A DNA stretch of 64,000 nucleotides, taken from Allobosea sp. GTDB taxonomy: Bacteria > Pseudomonadota > Alphaproteobacteria > Rhizobiales > Beijerinckiaceae. The DNA lies in NCBI GenBank assembly GCA_024231975.1, contig JAAEQB010000120.1, forward strand, positions 1 to 64,000. Reading direction: 5' to 3'. Positions 25,399 to 34,643 of this stretch are shown here, in pieces (position 1 is the first letter of the stretch; each line of letters opens with the position of its first letter). Made by a program: the position numbers and the translations under genes. The notes beneath the pieces are model-generated. The model worked only from the letters and a program-made list of their open reading frames with translations. It had not been told where the DNA came from and did no database searches.

Positions 25399-26183
25399 GC
25401 GCCGTGCCGAGCCTGGACCGTCTGAGCAGCGCTGGCTCGGCCAATGCGCTGGAATTGCGCGGCGTCTCGCGCCTGTTCGGCGCGCTGGCGGCGTTGTCCG
25501 ACGTGACCCTGTCGGTCCGCCCCGGCGAGCGGCGTGCTGTGCTCGGCTCGAACGGCGCCGGCAAGACCACGCTGTTCAACTGCATCACCGGTGATTTTTC
25601 GCCGAGCTCCGGCGTCATCCGCTTCTTCGGCGAGGATGTGACGACCTTCCCGCCGCATGAGCGCATCCGCCGCGGGCTCCGGCGCACCTATCAGATCTCG
25701 TCTCTCTTCGCCGGGCTTACGGTGGTGGACAATGTCTACCTCGCCTGCCGCGGCGTCTCGCGGAACCGCTTCTCACTGCGCCGGCCGCGCCGCGACGACA
25801 CGCTCCAGCATGCCGCCGAGAGCCTGGTCGACGCCGTCCATCTCTCGGCCGTCAAGGACAGGCTGGTCGGCGAGCTCGCCTATGGCCAGCAGCGCCAGCT
25901 CGAGATCGCGCTCGCCCTCTCGGGTGCGCCGCGCTTCATCCTGTTCGACGAGCCGGCGGCGGGCCTGTCGCCGACGGAGCGGCAGGATCTCGTCCGGATC
26001 CTGACCTCGCTGCCGGCCCATATCGGCTACATCATCATCGAGCACGACATGGACGTGGCGCTGCGCGTCGTCGAGAGCGTGACGATGATGCACAACGGCC
26101 GCATCTTCAAAGAGGGGCGGCCGGACGAGATCGAGTCCGATCCCGAGGTACAGGAACTCTATCTCGGGGGCGGCCATGGCTGA
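25395..26183 (+). CDS. Branched-chain amino acid-type ABC ATPase, LivG-like
   Basis: The protein has 262 residues with a full nucleotide-binding domain: Walker A GSNGAGKTT, signature region ELAYGQQRQLEIALAL, Walker B FILFDEPAAGLSP and the switch His in IIIEHDM. As in many LivG proteins the ABC signature is AYGQQR instead of LSGGQ. It is translationally coupled to both neighbours (ATGA overlap upstream, 8-base overlap downstream). Confidence 0.93.
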   Translation: MSAVPSLDRLSSAGSANALELRGVSRLFGALAALSDVTLSVRPGERRAVLGSNGAGKTTLFNCITGDFSPSSGVIRFFGEDVTTFPPHERIRRGLRRTYQISSLFAGLTVVDNVYLACRGVSRNRFSLRRPRRDDTLQHAAESLVDAVHLSAVKDRLVGELAYGQQRQLEIALALSGAPRFILFDEPAAGLSPTERQDLVRILTSLPAHIGYIIIEHDMDVALRVVESVTMMHNGRIFKEGRPDEIESDPEVQELYLGGGHG

Positions 26184-28419
26184 GCGCCTGAAAGCCCCGC
26201 CCGCCGCCGGCGTCCCGATCCTGCAGATCGCCGGCCTCAACGTCTTCTATGGCCGCTCGCACGCCGTCCAGGGCGTCGACCTCACGCTGCAGCACGGCGT
26301 CCTTTCCGTCGTCGGTCGCAACGGCATGGGCAAGACCACCATGTGCAAGGCGATCATGGGGCTGGTGCCGATCGCGTCCGGCTCGATCCGCTTCTTCGGC
26401 GAGGAGATCGCCGGCCGCTCGCCGGCCGAGGTGGCGCGGCTCGGCATCGGCTATGTGCCGCAGGGCCGTAGGCTCTGGCGCTCGCTGACCGTCGACGAGC
26501 ATTTGCGGCTGATGCAGCGCGGCAAGCGCGGCGCCTGGACACCGGAGCGAATCTACGAGGTCTTCCCGCGCCTGGCCGAGCGCCGCAACAATGGCGGCGG
26601 CCAGCTTTCGGGCGGCGAGCAGCAGATGCTGGCGATCAGTCGGGCGCTGCTGCTCAATCCGCGCCTCCTCGTCATGGACGAGCCGACCGAGGGGCTCGCG
26701 CCGGTCATCGTCGCCCATGTCGAGGAGATGCTCGTCCGGCTCGCCGATCAGGGCGATGTCGCGATCCTGGTGATCGAGCAGAACATCGGCGTCGCGACGC
26801 AGATGTCCGATCCCGTCGCGATCATGGTCAACGGCCGGATCAACCGCATCATCGCCTCGGCGACTTTGGCCGGCGACCGCGATTTGCAGCAGCGCCTGCT
26901 CGGCGTCGGCCGCCACGGCCATGACGAGACCGATGCGGCGTCGGACGCGGCCCCGGCAGCCGGAACCTCCCGGCCTGCCGTGCCGGCGCCGGCCGGGCCG
27001 ACCCGCGTCTACATCTCCAACCCGGTCATCCCGAACCGCTGGTCGCAAGCCGTGCCGGCGGCGCGGATCGAGGCCCAGGCCCGCACCATCTCGCGCCCGA
27101 CATTGGCGACGCGCGACGGCCAGCCGGTCGGCGCGATCCGGCCGCTCGCCGCAGCGGTGAGCAGCGAGCCCTATGTGGTCGTCGCCGGCACGCTCGACAC
27201 CAAGGGCGAGGAGCTGCGCTTCATCCGCGACCTGATCCGGGCCGAAGGCCTGCGCACCCGCCTCGTCGACCTCTCGACCTCCGGCAAGAGTGCCGGCGGC
27301 GACGTCACCCCGCAGGAGATCGCCCTCGCCTCGCCGAAGGGCTCGGCCGGGATCGCCTCCGGCGACCGCGGCACGGCGGTCGCGGCGATGACCGAGGCCT
27401 TCAAGGCCTGGCTGCCGCGCCAGCAGGGCCTGCTCGGCATCATCTCGGCCGGCGGCTCGGGCGCGACCGCGATGGTAACCCCGGCGATGCAGGCGCTCCC
27501 GGTCGGCCTGCCCAAGCTGATGATCTCGACCATGGCTTCCGGCGATGTCCGCGCCTATGTCGGCGCCACCGACATCGCCATGCTGCACGCCGTCACCGAT
27601 GTGCAGGGCGTCAACCGCGTCTCCCGCCTCGTGCTCGGCAATGGCGCGCATGCCATCGCCGCCATGGCCAAGGCCCGCCTCGCCGAGCTGAAGCCTGAGC
27701 CCTCGCGCCGCCGCGAGCCCGAGAAGCCGCTCGTCGGGCTCACCATGTTCGGCGTCACCACGCCCTGCGTGCAGCAGGTCTCCAGGCTCCTTGCCGACGA
27801 ATGGGAGCCGCTCGTCTTCCACGCCACCGGCACCGGCGGGCGCTCGATGGAAAAGCTGGTCGAGTCCGGCCTTGTCGGCGCGGTGATCGACGTCTCGACC
27901 ACCGAGATCTGCGACCTGCTGATGGGCGGTTTCCTGCCGGCGACCGAGGATCGCTTCGGCGCGATCATCCGCACCCGCATCCCCTATGTCGGCTCGGTCG
28001 GCGCGCTCGACATGGTCAACTTCTTCGCGCCCGAGACGGTGCCTGAGCGCTATCGCGGCCGGCTCTTCTATCCGCACAACCCGCAGATCACGCTGATGCG
28101 GACCACGGCGGAAGAGAATGCCCGGATGGGCCGCTGGATCGGCGAGCGGCTGAACCAGATGGAAGGGCCGGTCCGCTTCCTGCTCCCCGAGCTCGGCGTC
28201 TCGGCACTCGATGCGCCTGGCCAGGCCTTCCACGACCCGGCGGCCGACGCGGCGCTGTTCCAGGCGCTGGAGCAGACGGTGCGTACCGGCCCGAACCGGC
28301 AGCTGATCCGCCTGCCGCTCCACATCAACGATCCGGCCTTCGCCGCCGCTCTGGTGCAGCAGTTCCGCACGCTGCATGCCGGCCGGCGTCGCGAGCGGGC
28401 CGGCGGAGGCAGGCCATGA
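26176..28419 (+). CDS. LivF-like ABC ATPase fused to a Tm-1-like (UPF0261) domain
   Basis: This is a 747-residue two-domain protein. Residues about 12-245 are a LivF-type ATPase: Walker [10 protein letters not shown] (47-55), signature LSGGEQQ, Walker [12 protein letters not shown], switch IEQNIG. A Pro/Ala-rich linker (about 250-330) follows. Residues about 333-745 form a UPF0261/Tm-1-like domain, starting [21 protein letters not shown], with [37 protein letters not shown] and [14 protein letters not shown]. Plant Tm-1 binds ATP through this fold and inhibits tobamovirus replication; bacterial functions are unclear. The fusion is in frame with no stop or gap, so it is real unless there is a sequencing error. 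It overlaps the PEP-hydrolase-family gene by ATGA. Confidence 0.88.
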   Translation: MAERLKAPPAAGVPILQIAGLNVFYGRSHAVQGVDLTLQHGVLSVVGRNGMGKTTMCKAIMGLVPIASGSIRFFGEEIAGRSPAEVARLGIGYVPQGRRLWRSLTVDEHLRLMQRGKRGAWTPERIYEVFPRLAERRNNGGGQLSGGEQQMLAISRALLLNPRLLVMDEPTEGLAPVIVAHVEEMLVRLADQGDVAILVIEQNIGVATQMSDPVAIMVNGRINRIIASATLAGDRDLQQRLLGVGRHGHDETDAASDAAPAAGTSRPAVPAPAGPTRVYISNPVIPNRWSQAVPAARIEAQARTISRPTLATRDGQPVGAIRPLAAAVSSEPYVVVAGTLDTKGEELRFIRDLIRAEGLRTRLVDLSTSGKSAGGDVTPQEIALASPKGSAGIASGDRGTAVAAMTEAFKAWLPRQQGLLGIISAGGSGATAMVTPAMQALPVGLPKLMISTMASGDVRAYVGATDIAMLHAVTDVQGVNRVSRLVLGNGAHAIAAMAKARLAELKPEPSRRREPEKPLVGLTMFGVTTPCVQQVSRLLADEWEPLVFHATGTGGRSMEKLVESGLVGAVIDVSTTEICDLLMGGFLPATEDRFGAIIRTRIPYVGSVGALDMVNFFAPETVPERYRGRLFYPHNPQITLMRTTAEENARMGRWIGERLNQMEGPVRFLLPELGVSALDAPGQAFHDPAADAALFQALEQTVRTGPNRQLIRLPLHINDPAFAAALVQQFRTLHAGRRRERAGGGRP

Positions 28420-29291
28420 CGGCTTTCGACAAGAAGACCCTACTCAAGCGCTTCCGGGCGATGATCGCCAAGGGCGAGCCGATCGTCGGCGGCGGCGCCG
28501 GCACCGGCCTCTCTGCCAAATGCGAGGAAGCCGGCGGCATCGACCTGATCGTGATCTACAATTCCGGCCGCTACCGCATGGCCGGCCGCGGCTCGCTCTC
28601 CGGGCTGATGCCCTATGGCGACGCCAACGCGATCGTCATGGAGATGGCGGCAGAGGTGCTGCCGGTGGTCAGGAACACGCCGGTGATCGCCGGCGTCTGC
28701 GGCACCGACCCGTTCCGGCGCATGGACGTCTTCCTCGATGAGGTCCAGCGCCTCGGCTTCTCCGGGGTGCAGAACTTCCCGACGGTCGGGCTGATCGACG
28801 GCACCTTCCGCGCCAATCTCGAAGAGACCGGCATGGGCTACGGCCTCGAGGTCGAGATGATCGCGCTCGCCAACGCCAAGGGCCTGCTGACCACGCCCTA
28901 CGTCTTCTGCGAGGACGATGCGCGCGCCATGGCGAAGGCCGGCGCCGACATCATCGTCTGCCATCTCGGCCTCACCACCGGCGGCTCGATCGGCGCCGAG
29001 ACGGCGCTGAAGCTGAAGGACTGCCCGGCGCTGGTCGAAAGCTGGGCCAAGGCCGCGCTCGCCGTGAAGAAGGACGCGATCATCCTCGTCCATGGCGGGC
29101 CTGTCGCAGAGCCGGCCGATGCGGACTTCATCATGAAGAACACGGTCAACTGCCACGGCTTCTACGGCGCGTCCTCGATGGAGCGCCTGCCGGTCGAGGT
29201 CGCGATCCGCGACCAGACCCGCGCCTTCAAGCAGATCAGCCGCTCGGCGGCGACGGGAAAGCCGGCGCGCAAGGCCGGCAAGACGAAATGA
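28416..29291 (+). CDS. Phosphoenolpyruvate-hydrolase-family TIM-barrel protein
   Basis: The protein has 291 residues. It matches the family that corresponds to the C-terminal domain of plant Tm-1 proteins: [42 protein letters not shown] near the N-terminus, [48 protein letters not shown] and ILVHGGPV. Here it is a separate gene directly coupled to the UPF0261 domain, so the two together reproduce the plant Tm-1 domain order. The family is related to PEP mutase-like barrels; the reaction is not established. A basic tail ([14 protein letters not shown]) ends the protein. Confidence 0.87.
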   Translation: MTAFDKKTLLKRFRAMIAKGEPIVGGGAGTGLSAKCEEAGGIDLIVIYNSGRYRMAGRGSLSGLMPYGDANAIVMEMAAEVLPVVRNTPVIAGVCGTDPFRRMDVFLDEVQRLGFSGVQNFPTVGLIDGTFRANLEETGMGYGLEVEMIALANAKGLLTTPYVFCEDDARAMAKAGADIIVCHLGLTTGGSIGAETALKLKDCPALVESWAKAALAVKKDAIILVHGGPVAEPADADFIMKNTVNCHGFYGASSMERLPVEVAIRDQTRAFKQISRSAATGKPARKAGKTK

Positions 29292-29318
29292 CCCGGGCAC
29301 GGGCGGGAGGATGCTGAC

Positions 29319-32189
29319 ATGACGGGACAGCTGATCGGATCGCTGATCCTCTGGCTGATCGTGGCGGTGATCGTCATCGCCATCGTCGTCTATCTGGTGA
29401 ACTGGCTCTATCGCCGCTCATCGAAGGAGGTCTCCTTCGTCCGCACCGGCCTGTTCGGCGAAAAGGTGGTGATCAATGGCGGCGCCTTCGTGCTGCCGAT
29501 CATCCACGACGTCACGCCGGTCAACATGAACGTGCTGCAGCTCGCCGTGACGCGGGCGAACAACGACGCGCTGATCACCCGCGACCGCATGCGCGTCGAC
29601 ATCGACGCCGAGTTCTATGTCCGGGTGAAGCCGGAGCGGCAGTCGGTCTCGGTCGCCGCCGCCACGCTCGGCCGGCGCACCTTGCAGCCGGACCAGCTCA
29701 ACGCGCTGCTCTCCGGCAAATTCATCTCGGCGCTGCGCACCGTCGCCTCCGAGATGACGATGGAGGAGATGCACGAGCAGCGCGGTTCCTACGTCCAGCG
29801 CGTCAAGGACGCCGCGGCCGAGGCGCTCGACCAGAACGGGCTCGTGCTGGAATCGGTCGCGCTGACCGACCTCGACCAGACCGACCTGCAATATTTCAAC
29901 CCGTCCAACCGCTTCGACGCCGCCGGTCTGACCCGGATCATTGAGGAGATCGAGGACAAGCGGAAGCTGCGCAACGACATCGAGCAGGACTCGATGATCC
30001 GTATCCGCACCCGCAATCTCGAAGCCGAGCGTCAGGCGCTCGACATCGAGCGTGAGAGCGAGGGCGCACGGCTGGAGCAGCAGCGCGAGATCGAGATCAA
30101 GCGCGCCATGCAGCGCGCCGAGGTCGCCCGCGAGCGCGCCATCCGCGACACCGAGGCCGAGCAGGCGCAGATCACCTCGCGCGAGGAGATCGAGAAGTCG
30201 CGCATCGCCAATGAGCGCGCGATCAGCGAGGCGCGCATCGCCTCGGAGCGCGACATCCGCCAGCAGGAGATCGCCCGCACCCGCGCCGTCGAGGAGGCCG
30301 AGATCGCCGCGCGCGAGCAGGTCGAGAAGGCGCGCATCGCCAACGAGCAGACGATCAACGCCGCCCGCATCGCCTCCGAGCGCGAGATCCGGCAGAAGGA
30401 GATCGAGCGCACCCGGGTGCTCGAAGCGGCCGAGATCGAGGCGCGGGAGGCGACCGAGAAGGCCCGCATCCTGCAGGAGAGCGCGGTCAATGCCGAGCGC
30501 ATCGCTCGCGAGCAGGAGGTCCGCAACCGTGAGATCGAGCGCACCCGCACGCTCGACCAGGAAGACATTGCGGCGCGCGAGGCTGTGGAGTCGGCGCGCA
30601 TCGTCCAGGAGGAGCGCGTGCGCGCCCTCCAGATCGCCCGCAACAAGGCGCTCGACGAGGCCGAGATCGCCGCGCGCGAGGCGGTGGAGAAGGCCCGCAT
30701 CGCCCAGGAGGACGTGATCACCGCCGACCGGATCGCGCTGGACCAGCGCAAGCGGCTGCTGGAGATCGGACGCACCGAGACGGTGGACGCCGCCGAGATC
30801 GCCGCCCGCGAGACCGTCGAGAAGGCCAGGATCAGCCAGGAGCGGATCGTCTCGACCGAACGCATCCGCCGCGACGAGGAAATCCGCAATCTCGAGATCG
30901 TTCGCAACCAGGCGATCGACACCGCCGAGATCTCGGCGCGCGAGGCGACGGAAGCCGCCCGCATCGCGCAGGAAAAGGTCGTCGCCGCCGAGCGCATCGC
31001 CGCCGAGCTTTCGACCAAGGAGCTCGAGATCAAGCGCAATGCCGATCTCGACGCCGCCGAGCTGAAGCGCCGCGACGCGGTCGAGCGCCAGCGCATCGCC
31101 ACCGAGCTCGGGCTGGAAAAGGAGCGGATCGACTCCAGCAAGACCCGCGAGATGCTGCAGATCGCCCAGAAGAAGGCAGTCGAGGTGGCCGAGGAAGAGC
31201 GCGCCATCGTGCTCGCCGCGAAGAAGGTCGAGCGCACCGACGCTGACAAGGCGTTGCGCCAGGCCGAGATCACCGCCCGCCAGCAGGTCGAGACCGTCGA
31301 CATCGCTCGCGAGCAGGCTCTGGAAGCGGTCAGGATCGAGCGTCGCCGGGCGCTGGAGCAGTTGGAGATCGCCCGCAACCAGGCGCTGCAGGAGGCGCAG
31401 ATCGTCTCGAACGAGGAGATCGAGCGGGCTCGCATCTCCTCCGATCGTGGCCTCGACGAGGCGCGCGTCGGCCGCCAGCGCGAATTGCGCAAGCTCGAGA
31501 TCGAGCGCGAGCGCGAGGTCGAGTCCGCCAGCATGGACAAGGCGATCGCGCTCTATGCCAAGTCGCTGGAGGAATCGGCGGCGCAGGCCAATGCCGAGAT
31601 TGCCCGCGCCAAGGCGGTCGAGGCCGAGGAGAAGGTCAAGACCGTCCGGGAGAGCGAGGGCGCGCGGCGCCGCAAGACCGTCGAGGTCCTGCTCGCCGAG
31701 AAGGCGGCGGAAGAGGCCCGCATCGCGGCCGAGGCCGAGAAGGTGCGCCGCGCCGTCGAGGCCGAGGCGCAGAAGCTGCTCTACGAGGCCGAGAACGTGC
31801 TCAGCGACGGCGCCCGCTACGGGCTGTTCCGCCGCCGCCTGCTCGACAAGATCGAGGGCATCGTGCGCGAGAGCGTCAAGCCGATGGAGAAGATCGAAGG
31901 CATCCGCATCCTCCATGTCGATGGGCTCGCCGGCGGAGCGGGAGCGAGCGGAGCTGGCGGCGCGGCCCGCTCGCCCACCGACGAGGTCATCGAATCCGCC
32001 CTGCGCTATCGCGTCCAGGCGCCGATGATCGACCAGGTGCTGAAGGAGATCGGCATCGAGGGCGGCAATCTCGCCAAGATGGGCGGGCTGATGCGCGAAG
32101 CCTCGGACATGCAGCGCGTCGCCAAGGAGGCCCAGCCGGCCAAGGACGGCGCGAACAGCGGCAAGCCTGCACCGAAAGCGAAGGGCTGA
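29319..32189 (+). CDS. Giant flotillin-family (SPFH) protein with long hendecad coiled coil
   Basis: This 956-residue protein is far longer than the usual flotillin (about 430-690). Residues 5-29 are one membrane helix, and residues about 31-190 form the SPFH/band-7 domain (VVINGGAFVLPIIHDVTPVNM onward). Residues about 210-850 are nearly pure charged coiled coil with an EIAAREAVEKARI-type repeat every 44 residues and one 33-residue unit. A C-terminal flotillin-like part with YRVQAPMIDQVLKEIGIEGG follows. GGGAGGATGCTGAC precedes the ATG. Flotillins scaffold membrane microdomains. Sitting between an importer and a molybdenum hydroxylase, it may tether those parts. Confidence 0.88.
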   Translation: MTGQLIGSLILWLIVAVIVIAIVVYLVNWLYRRSSKEVSFVRTGLFGEKVVINGGAFVLPIIHDVTPVNMNVLQLAVTRANNDALITRDRMRVDIDAEFYVRVKPERQSVSVAAATLGRRTLQPDQLNALLSGKFISALRTVASEMTMEEMHEQRGSYVQRVKDAAAEALDQNGLVLESVALTDLDQTDLQYFNPSNRFDAAGLTRIIEEIEDKRKLRNDIEQDSMIRIRTRNLEAERQALDIERESEGARLEQQREIEIKRAMQRAEVARERAIRDTEAEQAQITSREEIEKSRIANERAISEARIASERDIRQQEIARTRAVEEAEIAAREQVEKARIANEQTINAARIASEREIRQKEIERTRVLEAAEIEAREATEKARILQESAVNAERIAREQEVRNREIERTRTLDQEDIAAREAVESARIVQEERVRALQIARNKALDEAEIAAREAVEKARIAQEDVITADRIALDQRKRLLEIGRTETVDAAEIAARETVEKARISQERIVSTERIRRDEEIRNLEIVRNQAIDTAEISAREATEAARIAQEKVVAAERIAAELSTKELEIKRNADLDAAELKRRDAVERQRIATELGLEKERIDSSKTREMLQIAQKKAVEVAEEERAIVLAAKKVERTDADKALRQAEITARQQVETVDIAREQALEAVRIERRRALEQLEIARNQALQEAQIVSNEEIERARISSDRGLDEARVGRQRELRKLEIEREREVESASMDKAIALYAKSLEESAAQANAEIARAKAVEAEEKVKTVRESEGARRRKTVEVLLAEKAAEEARIAAEAEKVRRAVEAEAQKLLYEAENVLSDGARYGLFRRRLLDKIEGIVRESVKPMEKIEGIRILHVDGLAGGAGASGAGGAARSPTDEVIESALRYRVQAPMIDQVLKEIGIEGGNLAKMGGLMREASDMQRVAKEAQPAKDGANSGKPAPKAKG
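30168..31060 (+). repeat. Internal 132-bp (44-codon) and 99-bp (33-codon) coding repeats in the flotillin gene
   Basis: From residue 284, units of 44, 44, 44, 33, 44 and 44 residues each begin with a motif like xIxxREx-x-EKARI. Both 44 and 33 are multiples of 11, which indicates hendecad coiled-coil periodicity and a fixed helical phase. The repeats decay into less regular coiled coil after about residue 580. Confidence 0.75.
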
Positions 32190-32234
32190 GCAGCGGCGAT
32201 GTGGCACGCATATTCGATCCGACACGCGACGCAG

Positions 32235-32367
32235 TCCCCTTCCCCCCGCTTGCGGTGGGGAAGGGCTAGGGATGGGGGGGCGGAAAGCCGGAGCTTCACC
32301 CCGACCCGTCGCGCCGAGCGGCACTGCCCCCCACCCCAACCCTCCCCACCGCAAGCGGGGGGAGGGA
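32235..32367. repeat. GC-rich palindromic intergenic element, copy 1
   Basis: Two arms of about 45 bases face each other. The left begins CCCCTTCCCCCCGCTTGCGG and continues to AGGGATGGGGGG; the right is close to its reverse complement (CCCCCCACCCCAACCCTCCC, then CACCGCAAGCGGGG). A related element lies at 38425-38575. The rest of 32190-32423 shows no gene. Confidence 0.7.
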
Positions 32368-32423
32368 GTGGAAAACGTCGCGGCTCACCGTGGCTCGGCA
32401 TCGCTTCCCCGAGGACCTGAACG

Positions 32424-32861
32424 ATGGCCCGCGTCTATGTTTCCAGCGTCATCGCCGCCCCGGCCGCCAAGGTCTGGGCCAGGGTGCGCGACTTCAACGG
32501 CCTGCCGAACTGGCACCCTCGCATCGCCGAGAGCCGGATCGAGAATGGCGAGCCCGCCGACAAGGTCGGCTGCATCCGCGCCTTCTCGCTGCGTAGCGGC
32601 GACCGTTTGCGCGAGCAACTGCTCGGCCTCTCCGACTACGACATGTTCTGCACCTATTCGATCCTGGATTCGCCGATGCCGCTGACCAATTACGTCGCGA
32701 CGCTCAGGCTGACGCCGATCACCGACCAGGAGCGCACCTTCATCGAATGGTCGGCCGATTTCGACTGCGCGCCCGACAAGGAGGCCGAGCTCGTCGCCGG
32801 CATCGGTACCAATGTCTTCCAGGGCGGCTTCGACGCCCTCAAGCGCGCCTTCGGGGGATAG
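32424..32861 (+). CDS. SRPBCC-family protein, CoxG-like, first of a tandem pair
   Basis: The protein has 145 residues with the Bet v1-like (START/SRPBCC) fold: a first strand SSVIAAPAAKVWARVRDFNGLPNWHP, then REQLLGLSDYDMFCTYSIL and a long C-terminal helix. It has no membrane tail, unlike classical CoxG, which anchors CO dehydrogenase to the membrane. It is clearly a paralog of the next gene. Two bases separate them. In carbon monoxide dehydrogenase-type clusters such proteins serve maturation or anchoring of the molybdenum enzyme. A small-ligand-binding or enzymatic role is also possible. Confidence 0.82.
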   Translation: MARVYVSSVIAAPAAKVWARVRDFNGLPNWHPRIAESRIENGEPADKVGCIRAFSLRSGDRLREQLLGLSDYDMFCTYSILDSPMPLTNYVATLRLTPITDQERTFIEWSADFDCAPDKEAELVAGIGTNVFQGGFDALKRAFGG

Positions 32862-32863
32862 CC

Positions 32864-33316
32864 ATGCCCCATGTGGTCCGCAGCACGATCATCGATGCGC
32901 CGGTGGACCGGCTCTGGTCGGTCCTGCGCGACTTCAACGGGCACGACAAGTGGCACCCGATCGTGGCGAGGAGCGAGATCGAGCGCGCCTATCCGCCGGA
33001 CCGGGTCGGCTGCATCAGGCGCTTCCTGCTGCGCGACGGCAGCGAATTGCGCGAACAATTGCTGACCCTCTCCGACCTCGAAATGACCTTCAGCTACTGC
33101 CTGCTCGATACGCCGATCCCGCTGTTCAACTACGTCGCCCATGTCCGGCTGCTGCCGGTCACCGACGGCAATCGCAGCTTCTGGCACTGGGAAAGCCGCT
33201 TCACCACGCCGCCCGGGCGCGAGGCCGAGCTCGCCCGGCTCGTCGGCGACGAGGTCTACACCAACGGCATCGAGGCGGTGCGGCGCCTGCCCGCGATCGT
33301 CGGCGAGGAGGCCTGA
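32864..33316 (+). CDS. SRPBCC-family protein, CoxG-like, second of a tandem pair
   Basis: This 150-residue paralog of the preceding protein shares RDFNG-x-x-x-WHP, VGCIR-x-F-x-LR-x-G and REQLL-x-LSD at matching positions, with perhaps 45-50% identity by eye. The start at 32864 follows GGGGATAGCC. The stop is followed by the FAD subunit gene after one base. Retention of two diverged copies suggests a heterodimer or two separate ligands or clients. Function is inferred from context only. Confidence 0.82.
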   Translation: MPHVVRSTIIDAPVDRLWSVLRDFNGHDKWHPIVARSEIERAYPPDRVGCIRRFLLRDGSELREQLLTLSDLEMTFSYCLLDTPIPLFNYVAHVRLLPVTDGNRSFWHWESRFTTPPGREAELARLVGDEVYTNGIEAVRRLPAIVGEEA

Positions 33317-33317
33317 C

Positions 33318-34139
33318 ATGCTCGATCTGCGAACCTGCGCCAGCCTGTCGGAAGCAGCCGGCATCCTCTCCGGCGACCGTCATGCACTCCTGATCGGCGG
33401 CGGCACGCTGGTGATGCGCGAGGTCAACGAGGGCCGCTTGACCGAGGGCACGCTGGTGCGCGTCACCGATCCGGCCTTCCGCCAGATGAGCACCAGCGGC
33501 GCCCGCATCGAGCTCGGCGCCGGCGTGACCATGGCGATGGTGCTGGCCAATCGCGACCTTACCTGCCTGCACGCCGCGGCGCGCGCCATTGGCGGGCCGG
33601 CCGTCAGGACGATGGCGACGATCGGCGGCAATCTCTTCGCGGCTGCGCCCTATGGCGACTTCACCGTGGCGCTGCTGGCGCTCGATGCGCAGGTCATCCT
33701 GCAATCCGGCTATGGCTCGGGCCGGGCGGTGCCGCTGGAGGATTTCCTCGGCGCCCGCGAGCGGGGCGGCCAGGGGCTGGTGACGGCAGTGCAGTTCGCG
33801 CGGCCGCAGAACCCGGCCGAGTTCCATTTCCGCAAGATCAGCCGGGTGAAGCCGAAGGGCATCTCGCTGCTCTCGATCGCGGCGCATCTGCCGCTTTCGG
33901 GTGGCCGCGTCACGCAGGCGCGCGTTGCCTATGGCGCGATGGCGCCGACGCCGATCCGGGCTCGCGGCATCGAGCGCGCGCTCGACGGCAAGCCGCTCGA
34001 CCAGAGCGCGATCCAGCAGGCGAAGCAGGCGGCGCTCGAAGGCTGCCGTCCGGCCACCGATGCGATCGCCAGCGAGTGGTACCGGCGCGAAATCCTCCCC
34101 GTTCATCTCGGCCGGCTGCTCGCCGGCGAGCCGCGCTGA
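33318..34139 (+). CDS. Molybdenum hydroxylase, FAD-binding medium subunit
   Basis: The protein has 273 residues and belongs to the CoxM/XdhB family. FAD-binding motifs are LIGGGTLVMREV (residues about 25-36) and the second glycine motif ATIGGNLFAAAPYGD (about 97-111). A C-terminal domain (from FHFRKISRVKPKGISLLSIAAHL) completes the family fold. It shuttles electrons between the Fe-S subunit and an acceptor. It is fused to nothing and lies in the canonical order medium-small-large. Residue replacements in the first motif (AGG-x-DL in CoxM versus GGGTLVM) set it apart from true CO dehydrogenase. Confidence 0.9.
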   Translation: MLDLRTCASLSEAAGILSGDRHALLIGGGTLVMREVNEGRLTEGTLVRVTDPAFRQMSTSGARIELGAGVTMAMVLANRDLTCLHAAARAIGGPAVRTMATIGGNLFAAAPYGDFTVALLALDAQVILQSGYGSGRAVPLEDFLGARERGGQGLVTAVQFARPQNPAEFHFRKISRVKPKGISLLSIAAHLPLSGGRVTQARVAYGAMAPTPIRARGIERALDGKPLDQSAIQQAKQAALEGCRPATDAIASEWYRREILPVHLGRLLAGEPR

Positions 34140-34149
34140 GGAGGCGCCG

Positions 34150-34632
34150 ATGGCCAAGCTTCCCGTCCAGTTCCGCCTCAATGGCAGCGACCGGGCCACC
34201 TTCGTCGATCCGGCGAGCAACCTGCTCGACACGCTGCGGCGCGGGCTCGGCGATTTCGGCCCCAAATACGGCTGCGGCCAAGGCACCTGCGGCGTCTGTA
34301 CCGTGCTGGTCGACGGCGAGCCGCAGCTCGCCTGCCTGACGCTCGCGGTGTCCTGCGGGGGGCGCCAGATCGAGACGACATCCGGCATGGCCGACGGCCC
34401 GAACCTGCATCCGCTGCAGGACGCCTTCATGGACCATTTCGCCGCGCAGTGCGGCTTCTGCACCCCGGGCATGCTGACTGCGGCGCGGGCACTGCTGGCG
34501 AAGAACCCGCAGCCGAGCCGCGAGGAGGTCGTCGAGGCGATCAGCGGCAACATCTGCCGCTGCACCGGCTACGAGCCGATCATCGCCGCCATCCTTGCCG
34601 CGGCGAACGCGCCCGGCGCGCGCCGAGCCTGA
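34150..34632 (+). CDS. Molybdenum hydroxylase, 2x[2Fe-2S] small subunit
   Basis: The protein has 160 residues with the two cluster motifs of the xanthine-oxidase family complete: a plant-ferredoxin-type cluster with Cys42, Cys47, Cys50 and Cys62 (YGCGQGTCGVC), and a helical cluster with Cys101, Cys104, Cys136 and Cys138 (QCGFCTPGM, ICRCTGY). It passes electrons from the molybdenum centre to FAD. It starts ten bases after the FAD subunit stop and precedes the large subunit by eleven bases. Confidence 0.94.
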   Translation: MAKLPVQFRLNGSDRATFVDPASNLLDTLRRGLGDFGPKYGCGQGTCGVCTVLVDGEPQLACLTLAVSCGGRQIETTSGMADGPNLHPLQDAFMDHFAAQCGFCTPGMLTAARALLAKNPQPSREEVVEAISGNICRCTGYEPIIAAILAAANAPGARRA

Positions 34633-34643
34633 GGGAGGTCGCC

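Noticed and set aside
29418..32354. 978-codon minus-strand frame opposite the flotillin gene
   Set aside because: It is a mirror of the charged coiled-coil repeats in GC-rich DNA. It lacks family features, while the plus strand shows a clear SPFH domain and ribosome-binding site.
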